Below, piece by piece: positions 40,297-50,800 of a stretch of 55,901 nt of DNA. Under the pieces are notes generated by a model. It worked only from the letters and a program-made list of their open reading frames with translations. It had not been told where the DNA came from and did no database searches. Where the stretch lies: positions 1 to 55,901 of the forward strand of contig PBAL01000089.1 of assembly GCA_002715965.1 (NCBI GenBank), written 5' to 3'. This DNA is from Verrucomicrobiales bacterium (lineage in GTDB: Bacteria > Verrucomicrobiota > Verrucomicrobiia > Limisphaerales > JAYPXF01). The translations under genes were made by a program, and so were the position numbers. Every line of letters begins with the position of its first letter. Position 1 is the first letter of the stretch.

Positions 40297-40884
40297 ATGT
40301 CACAAAAGCTTATTGAAGCTCTTCAGTCGTTAGACACACAAAACGACGACCATTGGACGCAAGACGGTTTACCGCGTCTTGACGTACTTAAGAATGCTAT
40401 GGGTGAATCTGTTAGCCGGGGCGATATTGCTGCTGTATCTAAAACGTTTAACCGTTTTAACGCTGTGATTGAGGCTGAAGAAGGTGAAGCAGATGAACAA
40501 GCGGAACAAGAGACGCAACCTGAAGCGGAAACAGAGGTCAAGGAGACTACAACAGAACCACCTGTGGTCACTGACACCGAAGTAGAAGGTAAGTTAAGCG
40601 AAGCAGCTAAAGCGGAAATGGAACTTTCCGAAGCGCGTATAGCGCTAACTGAAGCTCAGAAGCGTTTTAAAGCTGCTCAGGTGAAAGCTGACGAGTTCCG
40701 TCGCGCTAAAGCCAATGACCAGCAAAAAATTCCGCCTCACCTAGCTATCAAAGCTTTCCAACGTTCGCAGCAAGCGCAGCGAGCCAAAGAAGTTGGCACA
40801 GCGGAAGCCTTCAGAAAACTTACTCAAGGTGCTACACCTGAGGAAGTTGCAATGATGAAACAAAGTCTTAACGACATTTTGTAA
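40297..40884 (+). CDS. Capsid-associated protein with HWTQDGLPRL motif
   Basis: 195 residues. DDHWTQDGLPRLDVLKNAMG (16-35) is a motif found in proteins encoded next to phage capsid genes; then a very acidic linker (about 57-100) and a charged helical coiled region. Possibly a decoration or minor head protein. RBS AAGGAG. Confidence 0.6.
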   Translation: MSQKLIEALQSLDTQNDDHWTQDGLPRLDVLKNAMGESVSRGDIAAVSKTFNRFNAVIEAEEGEADEQAEQETQPEAETEVKETTTEPPVVTDTEVEGKLSEAAKAEMELSEARIALTEAQKRFKAAQVKADEFRRAKANDQQKIPPHLAIKAFQRSQQAQRAKEVGTAEAFRKLTQGATPEEVAMMKQSLNDIL

Positions 40885-40970
40885 TTGCTTACGCCCAGAA
40901 ACAAGCAAACACAGCTTAGGTACACAGCTACAACGGCAAAAAGTAATACCTAACTGACCCTAAGTAATTA

Positions 40971-41004
40971 AAAACCCCCTTACGTTCGCGCATAGGGGTT
41001 TTTT
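40971..41004 (+). terminator. Rho-independent terminator
   Basis: AAAACCCCCT paired with AGGGGTTTT around a 13-base loop, T run of 6. It closes the head-gene unit; genes from 41083 are a new unit. A CCTGT/ACAGG inverted repeat lies nearby at about 41049-41061, but no convincing promoter. Confidence 0.8.
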
Positions 41005-41082
41005 ATTGGCTGTTGTTTTATCCTGCTTTAGCTTGACTTTTATGTTAACCTGTAACACAGGTGAGATAAGAAGGGTAATGTG

Positions 41083-41604
41083 ATGACTTTTAAAGTAGAG
41101 GATGGCACAGGGCTTCCGGATGCTACTAGTTATGTGGACGTTGCTTTTGCGGATAGCTATTTTGAACGCATAGGGTTTACAGCTTGGGCGTCAATGGAAA
41201 TACCAGCAAAAGAGAACGCGCTAATGAACGGAACTGAGTACGCTGACATTCGTTGGGGTTCGCGTATCGGTGGCACACTGTTAACGCTTGCACAGGCGTT
41301 ACAGTTCCCCCGCAAAGGTTTGTATGACCGAAATTGGCGTCCGGTGACAGGTGTTCCATTAAACTGGAAGAAGGGCGTGTGTGAATATGCAATGCAAAGC
41401 ACTAAAGGTCCGTTAATTAGTGACACCCTTAGCGCTGACGCCGCTTTAACAAAGAAAAAGGTTACTGTGGGCCCAATTACTACCGAAAAGGAATTTGCAG
41501 ACCCTACGTCAAAAGGTGCGCTTCCGACGTACCCTAAAGCTGACGCATTCCTTAGGGGTTTCATGTCGGGTGGTGGTTCGAACGCTAAAGTAATAAGGAA
41601 CTAA
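41083..41604 (+). CDS. Head-tail connector (DnaT-like/adaptor)
   Basis: 173 residues from ATG 41083 (AAGGG 8 bases upstream; a GTG immediately before is less likely). GLPDATSYVDVAFADSYFER then WASM ... RIGGTLLTLAQALQFPRKGL ... PLNWKKGVCEYA resembles the phage adaptor family labelled DnaT-like in databases, which sits under the portal. Confidence 0.7.
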   Translation: MTFKVEDGTGLPDATSYVDVAFADSYFERIGFTAWASMEIPAKENALMNGTEYADIRWGSRIGGTLLTLAQALQFPRKGLYDRNWRPVTGVPLNWKKGVCEYAMQSTKGPLISDTLSADAALTKKKVTVGPITTEKEFADPTSKGALPTYPKADAFLRGFMSGGGSNAKVIRN

Positions 41605-41605
41605 C

Positions 41606-41983
41606 ATGTCTAGTGATGCTTTTTATAACGAACTGTTACCCGAAATAAACGCTACAATTGACGAATTTGGAACTTCATTTGTTGTCAAAACGCCAGGCTC
41701 GTACAATGAGGATATGAGCGTGTCACCAGATACGGAACGAACCGTTCAAGGTGTGGTTGCAGACCAAAACTTCCAGTTCCCGTTAGGCTCAATCGGTTCA
41801 TCCGGTTCACAGGGGCAGAATGCTAGTTGGTCTAACCGGAAGCAAGTCTTATTGAAAGCAGAAGCCGACATTAAGGAAAGTGAGCATTTAGTTTTTGAAG
41901 GTAATGCTTACCCGTTAAACAAAGCGCAAACCATTAAACCCGCTAATGTCGTTCTTTTGTATATTGTGGATGTAACGCGATGA
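41606..41983 (+). CDS. Head-tail joining protein
   Basis: 125 residues; beta-rich C-terminus (RKQVLLKAEADIKESEHLVF, AYPLNKAQTIKPANVVLLYI) in the position of the head-completion/stopper gene. No exact family recognised. Confidence 0.6.
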   Translation: MSSDAFYNELLPEINATIDEFGTSFVVKTPGSYNEDMSVSPDTERTVQGVVADQNFQFPLGSIGSSGSQGQNASWSNRKQVLLKAEADIKESEHLVFEGNAYPLNKAQTIKPANVVLLYIVDVTR

Positions 41984-42381
41984 GTTTTGGTTGGGATATT
42001 ACTTTCTTTACCGCTAAGACAATAGATAAAATGAATAAGGTCATTCGTATGAGTGCATATGACCTTTTCGCTTCCATTGTTTTGGAAACACCAGTAGACA
42101 AAGGTGTCCTTCGGAATAACTGGTTTGCTTCTATTGACGCCCGAAGCGGGGAAACTACTACGGAAAAAGATCCTAGTGGTGCAGCTACCACAAACCGCAT
42201 TAATGAAGTGTTGAAGAACGTAAAGCTGGACGACCTCATATACCTTTCTAATAACCTAGCTTACGCATTACCGATAGAGTTTGACGGACATTCTGGTAAA
42301 GCACCTCACGGGATGGTTCGTGTTAACACTGTACGCTGGGAAACCATTGTAGCTAACAACGTGAGGAGATTCAATAAATGA
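41980..42381 (+). CDS. Tail completion protein (HK97 gp10-like)
   Basis: 133 residues. ETPVDKGVLRNNWFASIDAR ... LSNNLAYALPIEFDGHSGKA ... GMVRVNTVRWETIV matches the gp10/tail-completion family. Joins tail and head. Confidence 0.8.
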   Translation: MSFGWDITFFTAKTIDKMNKVIRMSAYDLFASIVLETPVDKGVLRNNWFASIDARSGETTTEKDPSGAATTNRINEVLKNVKLDDLIYLSNNLAYALPIEFDGHSGKAPHGMVRVNTVRWETIVANNVRRFNK

Positions 42382-42794
42382 GCGCGTTTTATAAAATTGA
42401 AAGAGCTTTGCTAGACAGCGTGAGAGCGTTGGAATTGCCCCTTGATATGGAGTTCCCGAATATGGATTTGGACTCTGACGCTAAGGGTGACGCATGGGCG
42501 AAAGTGAGTATCCTTACCGCGCAAACCACTGTGGCCACATTAGGCTCAGACGGTGAGGACAATAATCCGGGCATTTTACAGATTGACGTAAACGTATTAC
42601 GCGGCAAAGGAACGAAGCGTATGCTGGACTTAATTGATACCATTTGCACATTTTACACAGCAGGAAAAGCTTTGCAGTTTGGGGGTGAAACTGCTAAAGT
42701 TACTAACGCCTCCGTGAGCCCCTTGCGTTATGTGGACGGGTATGCTAGGAGGTCCGTTTCAATTACTTACTACTCTAGAACATTTAGGAGCTAA
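42378..42794 (+). CDS. Tail terminator (DUF4128-like)
   Basis: 138 residues; LDMEFPNMDLD, NNPGILQIDVNVLRGKG and the C-terminal strand VDGYARRSVSITYYSR fit DUF4128 tail-terminator proteins. Overlaps the previous gene by 4 bp. Confidence 0.75.
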   Translation: MSAFYKIERALLDSVRALELPLDMEFPNMDLDSDAKGDAWAKVSILTAQTTVATLGSDGEDNNPGILQIDVNVLRGKGTKRMLDLIDTICTFYTAGKALQFGGETAKVTNASVSPLRYVDGYARRSVSITYYSRTFRS

Positions 42795-42796
42795 AC

Positions 42797-43738
42797 ATGG
42801 CTGACGGTAGCAGACACAAGCTGTATTCTGTAGCTGAAGCGGTGCGAGGTAGTACACCCTCTAATCCCGCTTTGCAGAGTATGCGAATTACAGGTACGAC
42901 ATTAGGCCTGGCAAAAGATTCATTACAGTCAAATGAAATTCGTTCGGATCGTCAAATTGCTGACTTCCGCTTAGGTGCAAACCAAGTGGGCGGTGACGTA
43001 AACTTTGAATTAAGTTACGGCACTTTTGACGAATGGTTTAAAGGGGTTCTTTGTTCACCTGATTGGGCGGGTACACCTGAAGAAATCAAAGGTGGTGTAG
43101 ATCGCCATTCCTTTACATTAATTCGTAAGTTTGAAGACTTAAGTCCAAGTCAGAAACCTTACTATATTTATCGCGGGTGTGAGTTTACTCAGCTTCAACT
43201 TACAATCACTGCTAACGCTATGATTACGGGCACACTTACAGTGTTCGGTCAGTCACAGGAATTAGCAAGTGACTTAAGTGCGTTAGGTACACCAACATTC
43301 CCAGCCGCTACGACAACCAAACCGCTTGACACCTTTACGGGTTCACTTGAGGAAGGTGGTGATTCCTTGGCGGTTGTTACAGAAGTGACGCTAACCCTAC
43401 AGAACACGGTAGCGGCTCGCTTTGTAGTTGGTTCTAAAAACTCAATCGCACCGTCAATTGGACGTTCAAACCTAACAGGTAACATGACAGCGTTCTTTGA
43501 AGATAGTACGTTAGTTGAAAAGTTCATTAATGAGGAGGAAAGCTCGCTCGTTCTTAACTTGTTCGACGTTGATGGTAATCAGCAAACGTACAATATCCCG
43601 CGTATTGTTTACACAGGCGGTCAACCTGATGTAACTGGTGAAGGTCCGATTACGCTATCTATGCCATTCCAAGCTCTACTGGATGCGGCTTCAACGGAAA
43701 CCAACATTGTAATACAACGTACACCTAATACACCATAA
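42797..43738 (+). CDS. Major tail (tube) protein
   Basis: 313 residues. MRITGTTLGLAKDSLQSNEI, RSDRQIADFRLGANQVGGDV, NFELSYGTFDEWFKG mark the tail-tube family; residues 160-240 may be an Ig-like insertion. RBS TAGGAG. Confidence 0.88.
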   Translation: MADGSRHKLYSVAEAVRGSTPSNPALQSMRITGTTLGLAKDSLQSNEIRSDRQIADFRLGANQVGGDVNFELSYGTFDEWFKGVLCSPDWAGTPEEIKGGVDRHSFTLIRKFEDLSPSQKPYYIYRGCEFTQLQLTITANAMITGTLTVFGQSQELASDLSALGTPTFPAATTTKPLDTFTGSLEEGGDSLAVVTEVTLTLQNTVAARFVVGSKNSIAPSIGRSNLTGNMTAFFEDSTLVEKFINEEESSLVLNLFDVDGNQQTYNIPRIVYTGGQPDVTGEGPITLSMPFQALLDAASTETNIVIQRTPNTP

Positions 43739-43749
43739 GGAATAAAACA

Positions 43750-44109
43750 ATGCAAGAATTTTTTACCCGTCAGCTTGCTAACGAAGGCAAAGAACTTCCT
43801 TTATATCTACCGTCCGGTGAGAAAAGCGAACACAAGATTCGCGTTCTCGGGGTAGACAGTGACAAGTTTAAAAGTAAAGAAGCTGAGTCTAAAAAGATAG
43901 CTGCTGAGCTAGCTGCTTTGGACGACAATGAAGAAAGACGAGTTGCGATTGAAGATTTGCAACTTAAGCTGATAGCTACTTTGGTTATTGGTTGGACTTT
44001 TGACCAAGAATGTACGGAAGAAAATGTGGTCAATTTCCTACGTGAAGCTCCGCAAATAGCTGACGCGATTAACAGATTTGCGGGGAACAGAAAAGCTTTT
44101 TTCAGCTAA
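43750..44109 (+). CDS. Tail assembly chaperone, short form
   Basis: 119 residues, helical, located between tail tube and tape measure as lambda gpG is. Ends NRKAFFS at TAA 44107-44109, immediately after the slippery heptamer. Chaperones the tape measure protein. Confidence 0.8.
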   Translation: MQEFFTRQLANEGKELPLYLPSGEKSEHKIRVLGVDSDKFKSKEAESKKIAAELAALDDNEERRVAIEDLQLKLIATLVIGWTFDQECTEENVVNFLREAPQIADAINRFAGNRKAFFS

Positions 44110-44438
44110 AGGCTAAGCAGATCTACAAGTGGTGGGAGGAAGAAATTAAACTTTCCCTTCCACCAAAAGGCTCTAAAACGCCATTACGAGAACATTTATT
44201 GCAGGTAAAAAAGCAGACAGGTAAAACGCCTCAAATGCTTAAGGATCAACCGAAGCTAGACCCCGAATGGAAATACTTGGTTGACTGGTACGTGGAAGTC
44301 CGAGGGACAGAACCTCTTACATTTACCGAGATAAAGAACTGGTCTGATTTAGCTTGCGTCAACTTGGCTCACTGGGAAGTGAACATAATAAAAACTTTAG
44401 ATAGAATTTACTGGAAACAGGTGTACGACAATGGCTGA
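43750..44438 (+). CDS. Tail assembly chaperone, -1 frameshift product
   Basis: The zero-frame sequence T TTT TTC at 44097-44103 is a canonical -1 heptamer three codons from the end of the short form. Slipping there joins the first 118 codons to the -1 frame, which reads QLKAKQIYKWWEEEIKLSLP and continues without stop to 44438, giving about 229 residues. The downstream frame has no good start codon or RBS of its own, and ends overlapping the tape measure start, as in lambda gpGT. Confidence 0.85.
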
Positions 44439-46788
44439 AGATATAGCGCGTTTAAGTATTAGAGTTAATAGCTTGGAAGCTAGCTTAGCCGAAAAACGTC
44501 TTAAGGGTTTAGGCGACCAAGGTGTAAAAACGGAAAAAGCTACGAATGGTTTAATAAGCACCTTCGTTCGCTTTGCTGGCCCTGCTGCCGCTGCTGCTGC
44601 TGCTGTGGGTGGTTTAAGCAAGGTTATTAATGTTACCCGTGAATTTGACGTTCTCAACGCACAGCTGATTACAGCGACAGGTAGCGCGGAAGGTGCTGCC
44701 GTTGCTTTTGAAGCAATACAAGATTTTGCAACACAAACTCCATACGACCTTCAACAAGCGACAGAAGGCTTCACCAAACTTGTTAACTTAGGTTTAACCC
44801 CTAGCCAACGCGCTATGGTGAGTTATGGCGATACAGCATCCGCAATGGGTAAAGACCTTAACCAAATGGTTGAAGCTGTTGCAGATGCTGCAACGGGTGA
44901 GTTCGAGCGTCTTAAAGAATTCGGTATTCGTTCTAGTAGACAGGGCGATCAAGTTAAGTTCACGTTCAAGGGCGTGACCGAAACTGTTAAAATGAACGCT
45001 GCTGATATTGAAGAGTACCTTATTAAGTTAGGTGAAAATAACTTTGCTGGTGCAATGGCTGAGCGCATGAAAACGCTCGACGGTGCAATATCTAACCTCG
45101 GTGATAGCTGGGATGCAATGTTCCTTACTATCTCGAACACAGGTATTGGTGACACCATTGAGAGCGGGGTTCGGTTGGCCACAGATGCTATTCAGGAAAT
45201 AACAGACCTTATTGAGAGCGGCCAGTTAGGTGCTTACTTCGATGCTTGGACTACACAGTTTGAGTCTATGGGTGAGGGTGTAGCAGACGCACTTAGTTTT
45301 ATTACAGACTTGTGGTCACAAGTACCGGACGAATGGAAGCAATATGGAAGTGAGGCTATTGATAGTATTATTGACGTGTTCAAGTACCTTCCGCTTAATA
45401 TTAAAACGTATGTTAAGTTAATTGGCGTTGAGCTAAGTTCAATAGCGCAATATGGGAAAATATACGGCGAATATGCGGTAGAATACTTTATTGCAGCTTT
45501 CGACAAACTTGTTGCTAAATCTAAAGCGTATGGTAAAGCTATTGGGGAAGCGATTGACCCGTTCGGTGACGGTGCTTTTGACTTAGATGCTGAGTTAGCA
45601 CGTATAGACCAGAAATTTAAGGATAGCACTGAGGGTAGACTTAAAGCTGCGAAAGCTGCTGCTGACGAGCAGACACAGCAAAGACGTGACGCACTTACTG
45701 AACTATTTAAAGAGCGTGACGCGGTTATTAAAACAACCGAAGAAAAGATTAACGCGGCTGACAAATTACGCGAAACTTACGAAAAGGAGCGTGAAGCCCG
45801 TCGTAACGCTGAGGGTGACAAAACAGCGGGATTTAAGTCTGGCGGTAGTGGTGAAGGTGAGGAAGAACCCGTAGCGGTTAACAAGGACTTGGACAGTGTT
45901 ATTAAGTCATTGCGTACTGAAGAGGAAGCTATCCAGGAAAGCTACGATAGACGCTTACAAATTATACTGGACAACACCGAAGAGGGAAGTAAGCAGCAAC
46001 AAGAGCTTAAGCAGCGCTTGGACGAAAAGTTTGCGGAAGAAGCTCTTGGTGAGTTTGGTGAAAGCGATAGCTTTGAAGACGAGCTTGAGCGTATTAACGA
46101 AGAATGGGAAGCACGTAGAGAGCTTATTCTAAATAATACGCAGCTCACCGAAGAGCAGCGTACAGAACTTGAAGAAAAGCTTACCAAAGAGCGTAATGAG
46201 CGCGTCAAGGCGTTAGAAGACGCTAAGATGCAAAATACGCTAGGTGCTACTTCAGATTTATTTGGTAGTCTTGCTGGTTTAGCCAAGACATTCGGTGACG
46301 AACAAAGCGACACATACAAAGCTATGTTTGCAGTAAGTAAAGCTTTCTCAATTGCAGAATCAATAATGGCAATCCAGACGGGTATTGCGAACGCTGCTGC
46401 CTTACCATTCCCCGCTAACATACCCGCAATCGGAAGCGTAATTACAGCGACAGCAGGCGTCTTAAGCACCATACAGAGTACGAACTTTAGTGGTGCATAT
46501 GACCAAGGCGGACAAATACCAGCGGGCTCTGTGGGCTTGGTTGGTGAGTTTGGTCCGGAGCTTGTTAGCGGACCCGCACAGATTATGGGTCGCAAACAAA
46601 CAATGGATGCTATACGTGGTCAAGACGCGGCCAATGACGGTGGGACAAAGACTGTATACGAGAAGACAGACCTTAACTTAACTGTTCAGGGGCTGTACGA
46701 ATCACCTGAGCAACTAATACTCGCTAACAGGGATCTTATTGTTAGAGTTGTATCTGATGCGAAGCGTAGAATGGGAGAATCATTTTAA
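44431..46788 (+). CDS. Tape measure protein
   Basis: 785 residues. N-terminal coiled coil (KATNGLISTFVRFAGPAAAA ... GGLSKVINVTREFDVLNAQL) and ATGSAEGAAVAFEAIQDFAT match tape measure proteins; central hydrophobic stretches; long charged coiled coil 385-600; Gly/Ala-rich membrane-like segment near 610-680. Length predicts a tail of roughly 110-120 nm at 1.5 angstrom per residue. Confidence 0.9.
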   Translation: MAEDIARLSIRVNSLEASLAEKRLKGLGDQGVKTEKATNGLISTFVRFAGPAAAAAAAVGGLSKVINVTREFDVLNAQLITATGSAEGAAVAFEAIQDFATQTPYDLQQATEGFTKLVNLGLTPSQRAMVSYGDTASAMGKDLNQMVEAVADAATGEFERLKEFGIRSSRQGDQVKFTFKGVTETVKMNAADIEEYLIKLGENNFAGAMAERMKTLDGAISNLGDSWDAMFLTISNTGIGDTIESGVRLATDAIQEITDLIESGQLGAYFDAWTTQFESMGEGVADALSFITDLWSQVPDEWKQYGSEAIDSIIDVFKYLPLNIKTYVKLIGVELSSIAQYGKIYGEYAVEYFIAAFDKLVAKSKAYGKAIGEAIDPFGDGAFDLDAELARIDQKFKDSTEGRLKAAKAAADEQTQQRRDALTELFKERDAVIKTTEEKINAADKLRETYEKEREARRNAEGDKTAGFKSGGSGEGEEEPVAVNKDLDSVIKSLRTEEEAIQESYDRRLQIILDNTEEGSKQQQELKQRLDEKFAEEALGEFGESDSFEDELERINEEWEARRELILNNTQLTEEQRTELEEKLTKERNERVKALEDAKMQNTLGATSDLFGSLAGLAKTFGDEQSDTYKAMFAVSKAFSIAESIMAIQTGIANAAALPFPANIPAIGSVITATAGVLSTIQSTNFSGAYDQGGQIPAGSVGLVGEFGPELVSGPAQIMGRKQTMDAIRGQDAANDGGTKTVYEKTDLNLTVQGLYESPEQLILANRDLIVRVVSDAKRRMGESF

Positions 46789-47351
46789 TGGCCACATTAC
46801 CTGAGCAATTTCATATAGCGGAAGTAGAGCTTATTGACCGTCAAGCTTATGTTGGTAGCAGAACTCGCTCGCTAATACCGCTACAACGCAAGCTAACGGG
46901 CCAAGCTTACGACTTTAGGGTACGGTCAACCCTAATGGACGCTATGGAGTTTAAACCCGTTATAGCGCGTTTAAGCGCGATACAGCGTAGTAACGACACG
47001 ATACAAGTGTCGTTACCTATTTACAGTGAAAGTGAATCAGGTAACAAGTTCACTTCAGAAGCAGCTACAACGGGTCAATACAAAGTTAATCTAGGTTCAA
47101 CAGATAAAATTGGGATAGGTGACTTTTTCACTTTTATGGGGCACAATAAAGCGTACCAAGTGACGGATATTGTTGGAAATGAAATTGAATTTGCCCCGAA
47201 CTTAGTTGCAAACGTAACAAATTCAGAAGTTTTAATTTTTAACGGCATGAAATTCAGCTTTTATTTACAGGGCAGACCTCAACGATATTCAATTGCAGGC
47301 GGGGACAACCTAATGGAAATCGAACTAGAACTTGTAGAACGCTGGATATGA
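46788..47351 (+). CDS. Minor tail protein
   Basis: 187 residues, beta-rich, in the position between tape measure and the DUF2163-like gene. Likely a distal tail ring component by synteny; no distinctive family seen. Starts on the tape measure stop (TAATG). Confidence 0.6.
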   Translation: MATLPEQFHIAEVELIDRQAYVGSRTRSLIPLQRKLTGQAYDFRVRSTLMDAMEFKPVIARLSAIQRSNDTIQVSLPIYSESESGNKFTSEAATTGQYKVNLGSTDKIGIGDFFTFMGHNKAYQVTDIVGNEIEFAPNLVANVTNSEVLIFNGMKFSFYLQGRPQRYSIAGGDNLMEIELELVERWI

Positions 47352-47896
47352 AAAATTACACACCTGAAATAAAGCAAGCAATCGCAGACGGTATGCCCAT
47401 CGTCTCTTTGCTTGCTTTTAACCTTGTGCAAGGCACGACACGCCTTACCAGTGCAGCGCACGATATTATATACAACCATAACACTTATCTTGCAAGCGGT
47501 TTGCTACTAGACATCCCGTCTAAAACGGATAGCAGACAATTAGAAATTGACAGTTTCACCATAGAAATTTCCGCTGCTGACCCAACAATGTTAGCATTCT
47601 TTAGTAACGCGAACCAAATGAACCGCAAGGTGACAGTTAAAGAAGTAATTCTTGACGACGAACATAAAGTAATTGGCGAGCTAGTTTCTAAGAGCTTCAT
47701 CATTACTTCTTGGTCTGATTCGGACGGTAATAAGGATGCTTCCATATCTGTTGAGCTTACAAACTGGATAAGCTATCTGAAAACAATACGTGGCATACGT
47801 ACCACACAAAACAGCTTCGCTCGTTTTTACCCAAATACGACAAGCTTCATTAATGCGAAAGACTTAGAATTAGATAAAGTATGGGGCGGTGAGTAA
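47348..47896 (+). CDS. Distal tail protein (DUF2163-like / lambda gpL-like)
   Basis: 182 residues. LTSAAHDIIYNHNTYLASGL ... SRQLEIDSFTIEISAADPT ... NRKVTVKEVILDDEHKVIGE fits the DUF2163/gpL-like distal tail proteins. Overlaps both neighbours. Confidence 0.7.
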   Translation: MKNYTPEIKQAIADGMPIVSLLAFNLVQGTTRLTSAAHDIIYNHNTYLASGLLLDIPSKTDSRQLEIDSFTIEISAADPTMLAFFSNANQMNRKVTVKEVILDDEHKVIGELVSKSFIITSWSDSDGNKDASISVELTNWISYLKTIRGIRTTQNSFARFYPNTTSFINAKDLELDKVWGGE

Positions 47897-50800
47897 TGGG
47901 ATTCCTTAGTAAGATAGCAAAGCCTTTTACATCCTTATTAGGGGTAATAGTAAAGCCGATAAGTAAGCTTCTTAAGAGCTGGATGCAGCCCGACATGCCT
48001 AAAAAGCAGGGCTTAAAACTTCAGCGTATTGGGAGTAACAAGTCCATACCCGTTGTATACGGCACGCGCATCGTCGGTGGCATAGTAGTAGACAAAAATG
48101 TCGTAGACGGTGCCCTTAAGTTCGACATACTAGGTATACCAATTAATCTTAAAAATGGAAATAAGAACGGCATTCTTAGCTATTTGGTTGTATTCTGCCA
48201 CGGTGAGGTGGATGCGATTGAAGAATTCTACTTCAACGATATACCTAGTACGGACAAACGTTACGCGAAAGATAACGGTGAAAAGTGGTTTGCTATAGAT
48301 TACAGGCTAGGTGGCGAAGACAATAATGTGGCCATGGAAGGTAAAGACCTGTTCAACAAGTTTAACGTAGATACCAGTAAATACGAAGGCTTGTGCTGTG
48401 CAATTATTAGTTTTGAGCAGGATAAGAACCAAAGTGTTTGGCGGGGTGAACCTGAAATTACTGCTCGTATTCGTGGTAAGCGTTGTTACGACTGGCGTAC
48501 AGACACAGTGGGCTATTCGGAAAACCCTGCTGTTCATATGGTTGATTATGCCAAAAGCGAAATCTACTCCGTAGGTCTTAAAGACGAAGATATCAATTAC
48601 GAGTATTTTACCCAAGTCGCTAACCTTTGTGATACGGAGAAAGACGGCAATACTGTGACCACAAGTCGCGGGTATTTTGACGAAGAAACTAAACAATGGG
48701 TTGAGCTTGGCACTGTTACAACTGTTGAGAAGTTTAAGCTGTTTACCAACAATACCATCATAGACACGGACGAAGAGGTTTTTGCTAACCTTAAGGAAAT
48801 GGCAGAGTCGTTCCGTGGGTATTTTCCTGAGCCTGACGGTCGCTTGGCAATTGCAAGTGAGGACGTTGCACAGCCTGTATTCCACTTTAATAGGAATAAC
48901 ACGGTTACTAATATAACACGTACTCAGCCCGATACTTCCGATTTTTATAACAGGGTAATAGTGCGCTTTCCTAACAAGCTCAATAAGTACGAATTCGATG
49001 AGGTGTTTTACCCCGCTGATGACGACCCGTTATACCAAGAATGGCTTGAAGCTGACAACTTCCTTAAGCTGGAACATACAATTACCGTTGAGCATTGTGT
49101 ATATACTGCTGAAGCGTTACAGCTTGCTGAAGTAGCGGTAAAAGCTAGCCGCAACGGTGAGCAAATTCAGTTTTCAGGTACGTTGGAAGCGGCTGAGCTT
49201 GACGTAGGGGATGTATTTAGCATCGAGGACGAAATACGCGGATGGGTTGCGCGCGAGTACAGAATTTCAAAGGTTGGTTATCGCGAAGACGGCTTAATAG
49301 ATATTACGGGTATACTTCATAACAATACAATTTACCCATGGCAAAGTAAAACGTATCAGGAGCGCATTGGTGGAACTTATTTAGGCGATCCTACCAACAT
49401 AGACGCGCCCGAAAACCTTGTCTTTAAACCTGACCCAACTTTAGCTAATACGGGTACGCTCACATGGAATCACGAAGCTGATGCTTTTGTGCGTGGTTTC
49501 CGTGTGCTTATTACTAGCGGTGATGATACAGTTCTAGACGCTAATACGCTGTCAGCTAGCTTTGTAATCCCACTATTAGACGCTGGAAATTACATTGTTA
49601 GCGTTTTCGCTAAGAGTACGCTTAACACGTTGTCACCTCCTGCTGTATACGACATGTACTTAGACGCTCCGGTTATACCTAGCGACATTATTTTAACCCC
49701 GAGCAACTGGTCAATTGAGGCTGAGCCCACATTTAACAGCGGGTTTATCCCTTTGGGTACACAGTTTGAATTCGACATTGCTTTAGCTAGCAACACTGAA
49801 CACACACCACAGGCTCGTGCTAGGGGCACAAACTACACAGCGACAGGATTATTGCCTGACACCGACTATCGCTTGTACGCTCGTACTGTTAACGCATACG
49901 GTGAGTCTGGCTGGTTTGCTAAGGTTACTAAAACAACCCAAGAGTCTGGCCTGCTAGACCCGTTCCTAGACCCTGTAAAGGAGCGTATCGACAACGCGCA
50001 AGACGCTATTGATAATTTAGGTGTGGTCACTAGCGACTTATTAGCTCAAGATGTTGTGTTAAGTGAAAAAATTGACAATATTGAGCTAGATGCGGATGAA
50101 ATTAAACTTAATGTTGATCGTATAGAAACTGATCTAGATGATTTTACCTTCCGTGTTAACATGAACGACTATGACGCTGAACAAAGCGAGCTTGAGCTTC
50201 TTACTGCTTTGGCGCAAACCACAGCAAGCCGTGAGGTTCTAAGGCAGCGTGTTGAAGAGGATAGACGTTTAATAGATGCGGCTGTTGAAGTAGATCCTAG
50301 TAATGGTGTTGTTACTGTACGCGCCTACAAGTACGCGGATGAATTGTTTAACCAAGCTCAGTTACAGGTAGACGGTGCAAATGCACGTATAACTGCTAAT
50401 GTTGAAAGCATTGGTCTACTTGATGACGAACTTAAAGTATTGAGCGCAGAACTAGCACTTGTGCCTGGGCAAATTAACGCAATAGCGACAAGCATTGTTT
50501 CCGAATCCATTGCAGCACTAGAGCCTGCTTACTCGTTTAACTTTTTTGATAACGCTCAGGGTTGGGTTGCAGTTAACGGAACACTAACCGCAACACCTAA
50601 TCAAATATCTTTGCTTACAGGGGATATTGAAAATACATCTTTAAATTATGAAGCAAGCGATAACAACGCTTTCAGAATTACAATAGAGCGTACTGGTGGT
50701 ACAGGTTGGAAGGGTGACGCTATTATTACCCGTTCAGATAATACAACCGAAACTTTTGCGGGTATTATTGAGGACATACCCCAAGGCGGAGAAATTGTCC

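Noticed and set aside
44199..44438. Independent 79-residue gene
   Set aside because: It starts with TTG without an RBS; it is the -1 frame extension of the tail chaperone.
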